Below are positions 1 through 7,215 of a stretch of 11,764 nucleotides of DNA, piece after piece. Every line of letters starts with the position of its first letter. Position 1 is the first letter of the stretch. Source of the stretch: Candidatus Latescibacterota bacterium (GTDB lineage: Bacteria; Blakebacterota; Blakebacteria; Blakebacterales; Blakebacteraceae); contig JAGLTZ010000064.1 of assembly GCA_023135015.1 (NCBI GenBank), positions 1 to 11,764 on the forward strand, given 5' to 3'. The notes under the pieces are model-generated. The model made no database searches, was not told the origin of the DNA, and worked only from the letters and a program-made list of their open reading frames with translations. The position numbers and the translations under genes are program-made.

Positions 1-1
1 C

Positions 2-604
2 CACCTGCTTAGAGTCTTGGAGGAGAAGGAATTCACCAGAGTTGGTGGCAATGAGCTAATTAAGGTCGATGTAAGGGTTGTCTCAGCAACCAATAAGGAT
101 GTAAAAAAGGCGGTAGCCAGTGGGGAATTCCGCGAAGACCTCTATTACCGTCTCAACGTTGTGCCCATCCATATCCCGCCCCTCCGTGAACGCACCGAGG
201 ATATCATGCCTCTGGTGAAGCATTTCATGGAGAAATTCGCCGTAGAGCATCCGGATCCTCCTTCCAGCATCACGCAGGGCGTTATAGACGAGCTGATGGA
301 ATACGATTGGCCCGGTAACGTCCGTGAGCTGGAGAATACGATCGAAAGCTCGATGGTGCTGGCCGAAGGTGATGTGATCACCGAAGAACATCTCAACATC
401 CTCGGACACTCCAGCTGGGAAGGAAGGGCGGCTCCTGTCACCGAAGTGCCTGAACTGCCCCTTAAAGACCAGCTGGAACGGGCTGAGCGGCGGATTCTGA
501 AGCGAACTCTGGAGCTGGTCGATGGCAACCGAACAAAAGCGGCTGAGATCCTCGGGCTGAGCACCCGGGCCATCCGATATAAGATCAAGCAGTACGAGCT
601 GTGA
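2..604 (+). CDS. Sigma-54-dependent transcriptional activator (NtrC family), C-terminal part
   Basis: This is a DNA-binding activator of RNA polymerase carrying sigma-54; the family uses ATP to open the promoter complex. The frame is already open at base 2 (reads [11 protein letters not shown]), so the gene is cut by the window edge and the TTG at 17 is not a real start. What remains is the end of the AAA+ domain and the DNA-binding domain. Visible motifs are sensor I (VVSATN), the arginine-finger region ([20 protein letters not shown]) and sensor II ([10 protein letters not shown]), followed by a Fis-type helix-turn-helix at the C-terminus ([20 protein letters not shown]). The Walker boxes, the GAFTGA loop and any receiver domain would lie upstream, so whether it is a two-component response regulator cannot be seen here. 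Its stop lies inside the start of the next gene (GTGA overlap), which suggests co-transcription and translational coupling. Confidence 0.96.
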   Translation, partial: HLLRVLEEKEFTRVGGNELIKVDVRVVSATNKDVKKAVASGEFREDLYYRLNVVPIHIPPLRERTEDIMPLVKHFMEKFAVEHPDPPSSITQGVIDELMEYDWPGNVRELENTIESSMVLAEGDVITEEHLNILGHSSWEGRAAPVTEVPELPLKDQLERAERRILKRTLELVDGNRTKAAEILGLSTRAIRYKIKQYEL

Positions 605-1536
605 GACGCGCTTTTCCCCTTTTCCTCCTCCTTTGTGTGCTTAATGCTTCACTCCCCGCCCCGGTTGTATTGGGGCAGAACTCCTTTCCACTCACGGATC
701 TGATGCCGCTTTCAAGGGGAAGCGGTCTTGGTGGCCAGGCGCTGGCAGGTGACCTTCTTGCAGCAGGAATCGATCCCACAGTAGCTCGAGGTGGCAGGCT
801 TGGAGCAGAGCTGTCGGCGGGCTCTCACGTGCTTGATCTGAGTTGGGGTGCCGCCGGGTTGCGATTCAGCGCCAGGGGACACGCCTTTGCAATTGTTTTT
901 TCGACACTCTCCTATGGTTCACAGCTGCGTACCGGGTTCGATGACAGGTTGGGCATTTTCGGGGGGAGCTTTACTCCGTCCGACTGGAATCTCTCGCTGG
1001 CCGCGGTGCTGCTCGAGGAGGAGGCCGCTATCATCGGGGCAGGCGCCACCGTTTCATATGCGCAGCTCGATGATGCAAATGCCATGGGGCTATCAGGAGC
1101 AGTTGCGGTAAAGCAGCGCTTTGGGGATCTGGAGATACGTGGCGCAGTTTCCAATGTGGGTATGGTGTTCAGTCCGTTTGGGAAAGAGGACGGCACCAGA
1201 ATGCCTGCTAGAGCTCGGGCCGGTGCAGCTTATCTGTTGCCCGGCCACTCATGGGAACTCTCGGCGGAGGCCTTATACCGATTTGGCGATGGTAATGCAG
1301 GAGGGGGAATTGGCGCCGAGTGGAGGCCGCTGCCCGAGGCAGCTTTGCGTTTCGGAATGGTGGGGGGTGATGGGGGAATCGCCCTTTCCGACGGCATCCT
1401 TTCCAACCTGGGACTCACCGCCGGCCTTGCCTGGAAGTTTTCGAACTGGCGCCTCTCCTACTCATACCGTCCTGGCGGTGTATTGGGTGACGCTCATCTT
1501 TTAGCTGTAGGGTGGAGCATCGATCCAATAAAATAA
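601..1536 (+). CDS. PorV/PorQ-like outer-membrane protein
   Basis: Predicted exported protein of 311 residues. It starts with GTG inside the stop region of the preceding regulator gene (4-base overlap). The N-terminus is a signal peptide ([20 protein letters not shown], cleavage probably near residue 25 before QNSFPL). The rest is rich in Gly/Ala and alternating hydrophobic strands, as in FadL-type barrels of the PorV/PorQ (UPF0164) group. Typical features are the early [18 protein letters not shown] segment, the strand [20 protein letters not shown] and the late strand [11 protein letters not shown]. Family members in Bacteroidota act with type IX secretion, but similar proteins occur in many FCB phyla with no known role, and no other type IX component is visible here. 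The family call rests on overall pattern, not on a catalytic motif. Coupling to the sigma-54 activator suggests shared expression. Confidence 0.72.
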   Translation: MRRAFPLFLLLCVLNASLPAPVVLGQNSFPLTDLMPLSRGSGLGGQALAGDLLAAGIDPTVARGGRLGAELSAGSHVLDLSWGAAGLRFSARGHAFAIVFSTLSYGSQLRTGFDDRLGIFGGSFTPSDWNLSLAAVLLEEEAAIIGAGATVSYAQLDDANAMGLSGAVAVKQRFGDLEIRGAVSNVGMVFSPFGKEDGTRMPARARAGAAYLLPGHSWELSAEALYRFGDGNAGGGIGAEWRPLPEAALRFGMVGGDGGIALSDGILSNLGLTAGLAWKFSNWRLSYSYRPGGVLGDAHLLAVGWSIDPIK

Positions 1537-1540
1537 TTAG

Positions 1541-1578
1541 TTCCCATCCGTAAACTACCTGGAGAGGGGTATGGGAGG
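1541..1578 (+). promoter_or_regulatory. Possible hairpin covering the ribosome-binding site of the next gene
   Basis: TTCCCAT (1541-1547) can pair with ATGGGAG (1571-1577): seven pairs, one of them a G-T wobble, with a 23-base loop. The 3' arm contains most of the GGGAGG Shine-Dalgarno sequence (1573-1578), which lies six bases before the ATG at 1585. Folding could therefore limit translation of the barrel protein. The stem is short and the loop long, so this may be chance. Confidence 0.3.
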
Positions 1579-1584
1579 ACCATC

Positions 1585-2334
1585 ATGTTTCCCACCAAGG
1601 CATTTGAACTTTCCGCAAATCGGCTAATTGCTGCATCAATTGCCATAATGATATCCGTGCCGGTTACGTCGGCCAGTGCACAGGTCCAACCCGAGGCCTC
1701 GGTCGGACTGCTGCTCGGATTTCCTCAGGGTGAGTTCAGGGACCACGTTCCAAACCTGGGGATAGGGCTGTCAGGCACCGTGGGAATAAGGATTCCCAAC
1801 AGTCCGCTGATCATCGGCGGTGACCTTGGCTTTCTTATCTACGGGCACGATCAGAGAAGAGAAATGATAAGTACAACTATCCCGGACGTCGAAGTCCGCG
1901 TAATCACCAGCAATAACATCCTCCAGGGTAATATCTTTCTTCGTCTAAAGCCCGCGACCGGAGCTGTACGCCCGTATTTCGACGGCTTGATCGGGTTCAA
2001 GTACCTCTTCACAGAAACAGAGATCAGGAATGTTTTCTGGGCTGATAATGAACCCATAGCGGAATCGGTGAATCTGGGGGATCTGGCGTTCGGCTACGGA
2101 ATAGGGTTCGGGATCGCCTTTCATGCCGTGGACAGAACCCAGGCAAAGCTGGAGACGGGTGAAGGTCCGGTTGGAATCCTTATAGATTTAAGGCTGCGTT
2201 ACCTGATGGGAACAGAAGCCGACTACCTGAAGAAGGGATCGATCACGCACGAAAGGGGCTCAGTAACGTATGATATCTATACGTCCAGGACTGATTTCCT
2301 GATGCCATTTGTCGGGGTCTCATTCGTTTTCTGA
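1585..2334 (+). CDS. Outer-membrane beta-barrel protein, function unknown
   Basis: Exported protein of 249 residues. The ATG is preceded by a good GGGAGG site with a six-base spacer. Residues 1-33 form a signal peptide, with a hydrophobic stretch from residue 14 (LIAASIAIMISVPV) and an AxA-type cleavage site (SASA before QVQPE). The mature part alternates hydrophobic and polar residues as in transmembrane strands (PLIIGGDLGFLIYG, PYFDGLIGFKYLF, AFGYGIGFGIAFHA) and ends in MPFVGVSFVF. A C-terminal Phe is the usual signal for BAM-mediated barrel insertion. Length and strand number suggest a small eight-strand barrel of the OmpA/OmpW-like type. It lies 48 bases after the PorV/PorQ-like gene on the same strand and could belong to the same operon. 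No enzymatic motif is visible, and the specific role is unknown. Confidence 0.75.
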   Translation: MFPTKAFELSANRLIAASIAIMISVPVTSASAQVQPEASVGLLLGFPQGEFRDHVPNLGIGLSGTVGIRIPNSPLIIGGDLGFLIYGHDQRREMISTTIPDVEVRVITSNNILQGNIFLRLKPATGAVRPYFDGLIGFKYLFTETEIRNVFWADNEPIAESVNLGDLAFGYGIGFGIAFHAVDRTQAKLETGEGPVGILIDLRLRYLMGTEADYLKKGSITHERGSVTYDIYTSRTDFLMPFVGVSFVF

Positions 2335-2337
2335 ATG

Positions 2338-2358
2338 CGCCTCGATCACATCGAGGCG
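2338..2358. terminator. Hairpin between convergent genes, possible two-way terminator
   Basis: CGCCTCGAT (2338-2346) and ATCGAGGCG (2350-2358) form a perfect nine-base-pair stem with a three-base loop (CAC). It starts four bases after the stop of the plus-strand barrel gene, and the minus-strand lipoprotein stop codon (2346-2348) lies at the apex. The position between converging genes suits a shared terminator. Neither strand has a T-run after the stem, so it is not a classical intrinsic terminator; it may work with Rho or protect 3' ends. Confidence 0.5.
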
Positions 2359-2879
2359 TCGTGGACTATCTTCCACTCCCCTTTTATCCGACGGAATACT
2401 ATCAGCGTAAGTCCCGTGCTCGGCTCGCGGTCAGGGTAGGAAAGGGTCCAGCGGGCCACAACCGAAACGCCACCTACGTCGGTGGATTTCAACACGGGAA
2501 GGATGGAACTGACCGTCACGAAAGCCGGCCTCATCTCGAGGATATCCAGGCTGAGAGAGCCCATCGCGGCTGTGTCCGGATAGCGGCTGCGGTAGCTATC
2601 CAGCAGAGCCTGCCGGCCTTCAACCATTCCGGGTGGTGAGATATAGACGCAATCCTCAGAGTAGATGCCGGTGAACGACTCCAGATCGCCGCCGCTCCAG
2701 TCGGCCCCCTGGGCATCGAGGAGGGCCTCGATCTCCTCTACTACTTCCAGTTCGGCCGTTTCCGTGGCTTCCAGGCTCAGCTCGCCACAGCCCGAGAGCG
2801 ACGCGGACAAAATGCTGATATATGCTGCCCATTTCAGCGCCGGTGTTACGCTGTTATTCAGGATGCATTTTCGATTCAT
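2346..2879 (-). CDS. Lipoprotein with NTF2/SnoaL-like (DUF4440-type) domain
   Basis: Predicted lipoprotein of 177 residues. The ATG at 2879 is chosen because GGGGA lies seven bases before it; a TTG two codons earlier (2885) is the alternative. The N-terminus carries a lipoprotein signal (hydrophobic YISILSASLSGC, lipobox LSGC, Cys31), so the mature protein is probably anchored in a membrane facing the periplasm. After a Glu-rich linker, residues about 45-175 look like a cone-shaped NTF2-like fold of the SnoaL/DUF4440 class. Supporting motifs are a helix with ALLDAQGADWSGGDLESF, then YSEDCVYISPPGMVEGRQAL, and a final strand pair ending FRRIKGEWKIVHDASM. These domains serve as small-molecule-binding or isomerase-like modules; no substrate can be read from the sequence. 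It is transcribed divergently from mnmA. Confidence 0.78.
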   Translation of the reverse strand: MNRKCILNNSVTPALKWAAYISILSASLSGCGELSLEATETAELEVVEEIEALLDAQGADWSGGDLESFTGIYSEDCVYISPPGMVEGRQALLDSYRSRYPDTAAMGSLSLDILEMRPAFVTVSSILPVLKSTDVGGVSVVARWTLSYPDREPSTGLTLIVFRRIKGEWKIVHDASM

Positions 2880-2912
2880 CTTCAATTCCCCATTGCTCCT
2901 GCCTCATAGAAG

Positions 2913-2954
2913 ATCCGGATGACATCATCGACTATCCGGTCAAGCCGGGCCCGG
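2913..2954. promoter_or_regulatory. Cluster of symmetric motifs between divergent genes, possible operator
   Basis: Within 42 bases between the divergent lipoprotein and mnmA genes lie the palindrome ATCCGGAT (2913-2920), the interrupted palindrome GATGA-CA-TCATC (2918-2929), a second ATCCGG (2934-2939) and the palindrome CCGGGCCCGG (2945-2954). The two ATCCGG copies start exactly 21 bases apart, about two helical turns, as expected for binding on one face of DNA. No known regulator site is recognised, and CCGG-rich palindromes are common in GC-rich DNA. Confidence 0.3.
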
Positions 2955-3014
2955 ACAGCGGCGCGCACCGAATCGGGAACGGTTAGAGTGTGTCGATGGG
3001 CGGTATGATCTTAA

Positions 3015-3020
3015 TATAAT
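3015..3020 (+). promoter_or_regulatory. Possible -10 element for the mnmA operon
   Basis: A perfect TATAAT lies in an AT-rich patch upstream of mnmA in otherwise GC-rich DNA, about 50 bases before the preferred start. The hexamer 17 bases upstream (GTCGAT, 2992-2997) is a poor -35. A second -10-like hexamer (TATGAT) is at 3004-3009. The location fits a promoter for the four-gene operon, but the missing -35 keeps this tentative. Confidence 0.4.
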
Positions 3021-3068
3021 TACAAATGATGAACAGGGTAGTTGGCGCTTGATGGGGGTACGTATCTG

Positions 3069-4202
3069 GTGAGCTGGAGGGTAACTGCAGAGAGACGCGG
3101 CACGGTGGCGGTTGCCATGAGCGGCGGGGTGGACTCAAGCCTGACCGCGCTGCTTCTGGCAGAACAGGGTTATGAAGTCGTCGGCCTTACAATGCTCCTT
3201 CATGATGAAGAGGAGAGAGGTGATGCCTCTGCTGTGCTGTCTCACAGATGCTGCGGTACGGCCGACAGCGCGGTCAGGGCCAGGGAAGCAGCCCTCAAAG
3301 CTGGTGGCCGGCACTTTACTATCGACGCCAGAGCGGAGTTTGAGAAGCATGTCCTGGATGACTTCGAGCGGGAATACTCTCTGGGCCGTACACCGAATCC
3401 CTGCATTCGCTGCAATACATATCTGAAGTGGGGATTTCTGTTCGAGCAGGCCAGAGAAAGAGGCATTGAGTTCTTCGCCACTGGACATCACGCTCGTATC
3501 GCCCGTGGCGAGAAGAATGGATTTCTCCTCAAGACCGCCACTGATCCTGACAAGGACCAGAGCTATGCCCTGTGGGGTATCCCGCGGCGGTTATTGGGGC
3601 AGACCCTCCTTCCTATTGGCGAGATGCCCAAATCGCAGGTACGGGCTCTGGCCGCTCGGCATGGTCTGGCCGCCGCTTACGTGCCCGACAGTCAGGAGAT
3701 TTGCTTCATCCCTTCCGACAACTACAGGGATTATCTGGAGAAGAGGTTGAGTGAGATCGGCTCGCTGAGTCTGGAGAGGGCTATGATGCCGGGTGATGTC
3801 GTGGATGCCGGAGGGAATGTTCTCGGTCGTCATCGGGGTGTGGCACACTTCACGGTGGGTCAGCGACACGGCCTGGGCGTAGCCGCCGGGTATCCTCTTT
3901 TCGTAACCCGGCTCGATCCATCAACCGGGACGGTGGTGGTAGATGAGGAAAGAGGACTATGGAGGAGTGAGTTTTCCGCCGGTGGGGCCAACTGGGTCTC
4001 TATCGACCCTCCCGATGAACCCTTCCGGGCCCGGGTACGCATACGCTACAGCAGCACAGCCGCCCCCGCCCTCGTAAGCCCTGGAGGCCGGGATTACTTC
4101 ACCGTCACATTCGATGAGCCGCAGCGCGCAATCACACCCGGACAGTCCGCCGTAATCTACCGGAATGAAATTGTACTGGGCGGCGGTATCATTCTTGAAT
4201 AA
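3069..4202 (+). CDS. mnmA: tRNA-specific 2-thiouridylase MnmA
   Basis: This cytoplasmic enzyme adds sulfur to uridine 34 of the Lys, Glu and Gln tRNAs, using ATP to adenylate the base and persulfide sulfur passed through relay proteins. Counting from the GTG at 3069 (377 residues), it shows the PP-loop SGGVDSS near residues 18-24, and RTPNPCIRCN, whose last Cys (about 115) matches the first catalytic cysteine. DSQEICFI holds the second catalytic Cys (about 212). DQSYAL and VGQRHGLG are further family hallmarks, followed by the C-terminal beta-barrel. The extra Cys pair (RCCG, about 61-62) is common in non-proteobacterial MnmA. The start is uncertain: TTG at 3042 would add nine residues but has no well-placed ribosome site and directly follows a stop, whereas GTG 3069 has GGGGG ten bases upstream. 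It leads an operon with LPS genes 11 bases downstream. Confidence 0.97.
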   Translation: MSWRVTAERRGTVAVAMSGGVDSSLTALLLAEQGYEVVGLTMLLHDEEERGDASAVLSHRCCGTADSAVRAREAALKAGGRHFTIDARAEFEKHVLDDFEREYSLGRTPNPCIRCNTYLKWGFLFEQARERGIEFFATGHHARIARGEKNGFLLKTATDPDKDQSYALWGIPRRLLGQTLLPIGEMPKSQVRALAARHGLAAAYVPDSQEICFIPSDNYRDYLEKRLSEIGSLSLERAMMPGDVVDAGGNVLGRHRGVAHFTVGQRHGLGVAAGYPLFVTRLDPSTGTVVVDEERGLWRSEFSAGGANWVSIDPPDEPFRARVRIRYSSTAAPALVSPGGRDYFTVTFDEPQRAITPGQSAVIYRNEIVLGGGIILE

Positions 4203-4213
4203 CCTCAATCGAC

Positions 4214-5137
4214 ATGAGTAAAGAAGCCAAGCGACCCACTATCAGGCAGCGCATCAAATATCTACTGCTGCGCCTATTGGGAGTGATCCTGTTCATTCTT
4301 CCTCACTGGGCTTCGAGGGCACTTGCCCGGTTGCTGGGTGTTATCGCCTTCGATGTCCTGAGAATGGGCCGCCAGATGGTTCTCTCCTATCTGGAACAGG
4401 TCTTCCCGGAGAAGACTCCGGCCCAGCGGCGCAGTATCGGACGAGCTGGTCACTGCAATCTAACAATTGTGGGAATGGAGATGCTGCGTGCCCGCTTCCT
4501 GAGCCGGGAGCAGGTGATATCAAGAGTGCATCTGGAAGAAGAGAGTGAAGCCCTCTACCACCAGCTTATGAAAGATGGCAGGGGAGTGGTATTTGTCGGC
4601 GCGCACTACAGTAACTGGGAATTACTCGGAGCCCGTCTGGCGGCGGTCGGATATCCTCTCTTGTCAATTGTTCAGGACCTTCCCAATCCCCTCTTCAACA
4701 GGTATCTGGCAGAGACCAGGAGGAAATTAGGGATCGGTATAGTGAGACGGAGTGAGGCTGTCCGCGGCGTACTCAGAGCTCTGAATGAGGGAAGAGCTAT
4801 TGGGGTACTCGCTGATCAGGACGCCGGTCCGAACGGGGGGGTAGTCACCGATTTCTTTTGGAAACCGGTTTCATCGTTCCAGGGGCCTTTTGCGTTCGCG
4901 GTCAGGTGTAACGCACCGCTTGTAGCAGCGTGGATATACCGCTCGGAGGGGGGACGTTACCGGGCCGGCTGTCAGCGGCTTGACGAGAAGGCACTGGCCG
5001 GTGTTGCCGCCGGCGCCGATGAAGAGACACGCATTCTGCGACTCACCGAATCCTTCGTGCAATGGTTGGAGGAATTGATCCGCAAGGATCCCAGACAGTA
5101 CCTCTGGCTTCATCCCCGCTGGCAGACCGACCGGTAG
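4214..5137 (+). CDS. LpxL/HtrB-like lipid A acyltransferase (first paralogue)
   Basis: Membrane-associated acyltransferase of 307 residues in the lysophospholipid/lipid A late acyltransferase family, which transfers a fatty acyl chain from acyl-ACP to a lipid A precursor on the inner side of the cytoplasmic membrane. An N-terminal hydrophobic anchor spans about residues 16-46 (LLLRLLGVILFILP onward). The catalytic HX4E motif is GAHYSNWELLGA (His131, Glu136). Other family blocks are IVGMEMLRA (85-93), GVLADQDAG near 197-205 (Asp201, Asp203) and the C-terminal WLHPRW. Length matches LpxL homologues. It starts 11 bases after the mnmA stop with no clear Shine-Dalgarno, and its TAG stop is directly followed by the ATG of a paralogous gene. 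The acyl chain and acceptor position cannot be predicted, and a non-lipid-A glycolipid acceptor is possible. Confidence 0.9.
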   Translation: MSKEAKRPTIRQRIKYLLLRLLGVILFILPHWASRALARLLGVIAFDVLRMGRQMVLSYLEQVFPEKTPAQRRSIGRAGHCNLTIVGMEMLRARFLSREQVISRVHLEEESEALYHQLMKDGRGVVFVGAHYSNWELLGARLAAVGYPLLSIVQDLPNPLFNRYLAETRRKLGIGIVRRSEAVRGVLRALNEGRAIGVLADQDAGPNGGVVTDFFWKPVSSFQGPFAFAVRCNAPLVAAWIYRSEGGRYRAGCQRLDEKALAGVAAGADEETRILRLTESFVQWLEELIRKDPRQYLWLHPRWQTDR

Positions 5138-6085
5138 ATGGGCGACCCTCATTCCCGCTCTGAACCGAAGCCGACCCTTCAGGACCGGATCGAGTATCTT
5201 TTCATTCGTGCGGTAGGGTTTCTCATGGCCGTCTTGCCGCGGTCGTTTGCCTTGGGGTTTGCCCGGTCTCTCGGGATTTTCGCCTATGATGTTCTGCGGA
5301 TCCGGCGAAGGGTTACCCTTGAGAACCTTGCGCGTGCCTTTCCACAGAAGAGTCCGCTCGAACGCAGGCGCATTGGCAGGGCCGCCTTCATTAACCTGGC
5401 GATCGTCGGCATGGAGATGCTGCGGGCCTCTCGCCTGACCCGGGAAAAAGTGCTCTCACTTGTCCAGGTGGATGAAGAAAGTGAATCCCTCTACCACCGG
5501 CTCATGAAAGAGAGCAAAGGAGTAGTTTTTATAAGCGGGCACTACAGCACCTGGGAGTTCCTGGGAGCCCGGATAGCAGCGACAGGTTATCCTACGCTGA
5601 TCATCGTGCAGGACCAGCGCAATCCCCTCGTTAACAAGGAGCTTATGAGGGCCAGGAAGAGACTGGAATTGCTGCTCGCGGGCCGCGGTCAGGCCGTGCG
5701 CAATGTTCTGCGGACGCTCAGGGAAGGGGGTACTGTCGCTCTTCTGGCCGATCAGGACGCCGGCCCGAAGTCCGGACTATTTATTGACTTTTTCGGTGAA
5801 CCGGCGTCCACCTACCAGGGACCTGCCGCGTTCGCTATCCGGAGCGGGGCCCCGCTGTTGGCCTGCTGGATTCATCGGGAAGGCCTTTCGTATAGAGCCG
5901 GTTATGAGCGGTTGGATGAGGATGCACTGGCCGGTCTCCCTGTAGATGCTGATGAGGAGGTTCGTGTCTGGCGGCTGACGGAAGCCTATGTGCGATGGCT
6001 GGAGGAACGGATCCGGATGGATCCGGATCAGTATCTTTGGCTGCACCGCCGCTGGAAAAGCAGGCCGGAACGGGAGACGGAGTGA
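5138..6085 (+). CDS. LpxL/HtrB-like lipid A acyltransferase (second paralogue)
   Basis: Second acyltransferase of the same family, 315 residues, starting on the base after the preceding stop (TAG then ATG). It aligns with its neighbour from end to end with little gapping. It has an N-terminal hydrophobic segment (about 21-48), FDV/YDVLR-like and IVGMEMLRA blocks, the catalytic HX4E motif SGHYSTWEFLGA (His135, Glu140), LLADQDAG (Asp205, Asp207) and C-terminal QYLWLHRRW. All catalytic residues are kept, so both copies should be active. The main differences are around residues 160-185, where the first copy has PNPLFNRYLAETRRKLGIGI and this one a more basic segment; this could affect acyl or acceptor choice. 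The pair probably performs successive acylations, like LpxL and LpxM in enterobacteria. Its stop overlaps the next start (GTGA). Confidence 0.9.
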   Translation: MGDPHSRSEPKPTLQDRIEYLFIRAVGFLMAVLPRSFALGFARSLGIFAYDVLRIRRRVTLENLARAFPQKSPLERRRIGRAAFINLAIVGMEMLRASRLTREKVLSLVQVDEESESLYHRLMKESKGVVFISGHYSTWEFLGARIAATGYPTLIIVQDQRNPLVNKELMRARKRLELLLAGRGQAVRNVLRTLREGGTVALLADQDAGPKSGLFIDFFGEPASTYQGPAAFAIRSGAPLLACWIHREGLSYRAGYERLDEDALAGLPVDADEEVRVWRLTEAYVRWLEERIRMDPDQYLWLHRRWKSRPERETE

Positions 6086-7215
6086 GATCAGTGGGTCTTG
6101 CTGTTATTCAGACCGCCTTCCCTGGAGATGTAATCCTGACAGGTGGCCTGGTGCGCTCTTACAGGAAGAGCTGGCCCGAAATGCCGCTGGCCGTGGTGGT
6201 CCGCCCGGACTGTGAGCCTCTGGCCCGCATGATGGATCCGGAGTTGACAGTAATAACCTACGATAAGCGGGGCGCCGACCGCGGCCCTGCCGGCCTGCGC
6301 AAGCTGGCCAAGGAGCTTGCAGAAGGTCCCTGGGAAGCCGCACTGCTGCCTCACCGTTCGGTTCGTTCGGCACTGCTTGCCCGTGCAGCCCGTCTGAATC
6401 CCAGAATAGGCTTCAATGTGGGAATCCAGCAGCTGACATACACGAAGGTTGTCCCATACAGGCGCGGGATCCACGAAGTGGAGCGCGATTTTGACCTGCT
6501 GACAGCCCTGGCACAGGAATGGGAACACAAGACAAATGTGCATACACCTGTTACCGTACCCTCCCTTCATCCACCATTGTTCGGGATACCTGAAGATAGC
6601 TATCTGGAAGTGGGGGCCGTTTTCGCAGGGACCATATTCGGGGGACTTGGCAGTAAGGATAAGCTGCCCCCATTCGCCGCACTGGCACCGGGGTCGGTCT
6701 GGCCAACCAAGCGCTGGCCCGCCGTGCACTGGGTGGCCTTGGCCCGATGGCTTGCCGAAGCCGGTATGGCCGTCATCTGGCTTGGAGGAGAGCAGGACAG
6801 GGAGCTGTGTGAACAGATAGCCGCAGCAGCATGCGCAGGAGCGGTGGCTGCCGGAGAACTCTCATGGTACGGGACCGCCGCTGTTCTCAAGCGGGCTCAC
6901 ATACTTATCGCCAATGATTCCGCTCCGGTCCATCTGGCCGGAGCGGTTGGATGCCCGTCCGTCGCCCTGTTCGGACCCACCGTTCCCGCTTTTGGATTCG
7001 GGCCCCTTGGCCGGGGAAGCAGATCGATCGGCATCCCTCTCGGCTGCCGCCCCTGCCGCCTTCACGGCAGCCGGAAATGCCCCGAAGGACACTTCAGATG
7101 CATGAGGGATCTCAGGCCTGCAACCGTATTAAGGGCCGTAGTAGATACGATCCGGGAGACCTCTGAGCTGTCGGATGGACACCAAATAATAGTCGGCAAG
7201 GGTGGGCGTCAGTGA
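6082..7215 (+). CDS. LPS heptosyltransferase (WaaF-like, GT9 family)
   Basis: Glycosyltransferase of 377 residues that probably adds ADP-activated heptose to the LPS inner core at the cytoplasmic face of the inner membrane. The open frame reaches back to 5995, but homology begins at RSVGLAVIQTAFPGDVILT. GTG 6082 is chosen because it overlaps the previous stop by four bases and has GGGAG (6072-6076) five bases upstream. GT9 features are the N-terminal PGDVILT (about 14-20, usually IGDVVLT), HEVERDFDLL, APGSVWPTKRW (from about 202, start of the nucleotide-binding domain) and NDSAPVHLAGAVGCPSVALF (from 278). A C-terminal Cys-rich block (Cys322, Cys325 and later KCPEGHFRCM) is usual for heptosyltransferase II. 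Donor and acceptor are inferred from the family. It closes the operon, and its 3' end overlaps the convergent gene by seven bases. Confidence 0.9.
   Translation: MRSVGLAVIQTAFPGDVILTGGLVRSYRKSWPEMPLAVVVRPDCEPLARMMDPELTVITYDKRGADRGPAGLRKLAKELAEGPWEAALLPHRSVRSALLARAARLNPRIGFNVGIQQLTYTKVVPYRRGIHEVERDFDLLTALAQEWEHKTNVHTPVTVPSLHPPLFGIPEDSYLEVGAVFAGTIFGGLGSKDKLPPFAALAPGSVWPTKRWPAVHWVALARWLAEAGMAVIWLGGEQDRELCEQIAAAACAGAVAAGELSWYGTAAVLKRAHILIANDSAPVHLAGAVGCPSVALFGPTVPAFGFGPLGRGSRSIGIPLGCRPCRLHGSRKCPEGHFRCMRDLRPATVLRAVVDTIRETSELSDGHQIIVGKGGRQ

Noticed and set aside
601..2334. A type IX secretion locus
   Set aside because: Only a PorV/PorQ-like protein is visible. No PorK, PorL, PorM, PorN, PorP or Sov-like protein and no C-terminal sorting domain is found in the window.
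2361..2922. Plus-strand open frames opposite the lipoprotein gene (2361-2639, 2665-2922)
   Set aside because: They are short, without ribosome sites or recognisable features, while the minus-strand frame has a lipobox and an NTF2-like pattern.
5995..6081. Upstream extension of the heptosyltransferase frame to 5995
   Set aside because: This part overlaps the coding end of the second acyltransferase, is Gly/Ser-rich and unlike GT9 N-termini, and GTG 6082 has both a ribosome site and the typical four-base overlap.
6088..6729. 213-codon open frame on the minus strand inside the heptosyltransferase gene
   Set aside because: Its product is Cys/His/Gln-rich without any motif, and the plus-strand frame has clear GT9 motifs over the same bases. 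It is a shadow.
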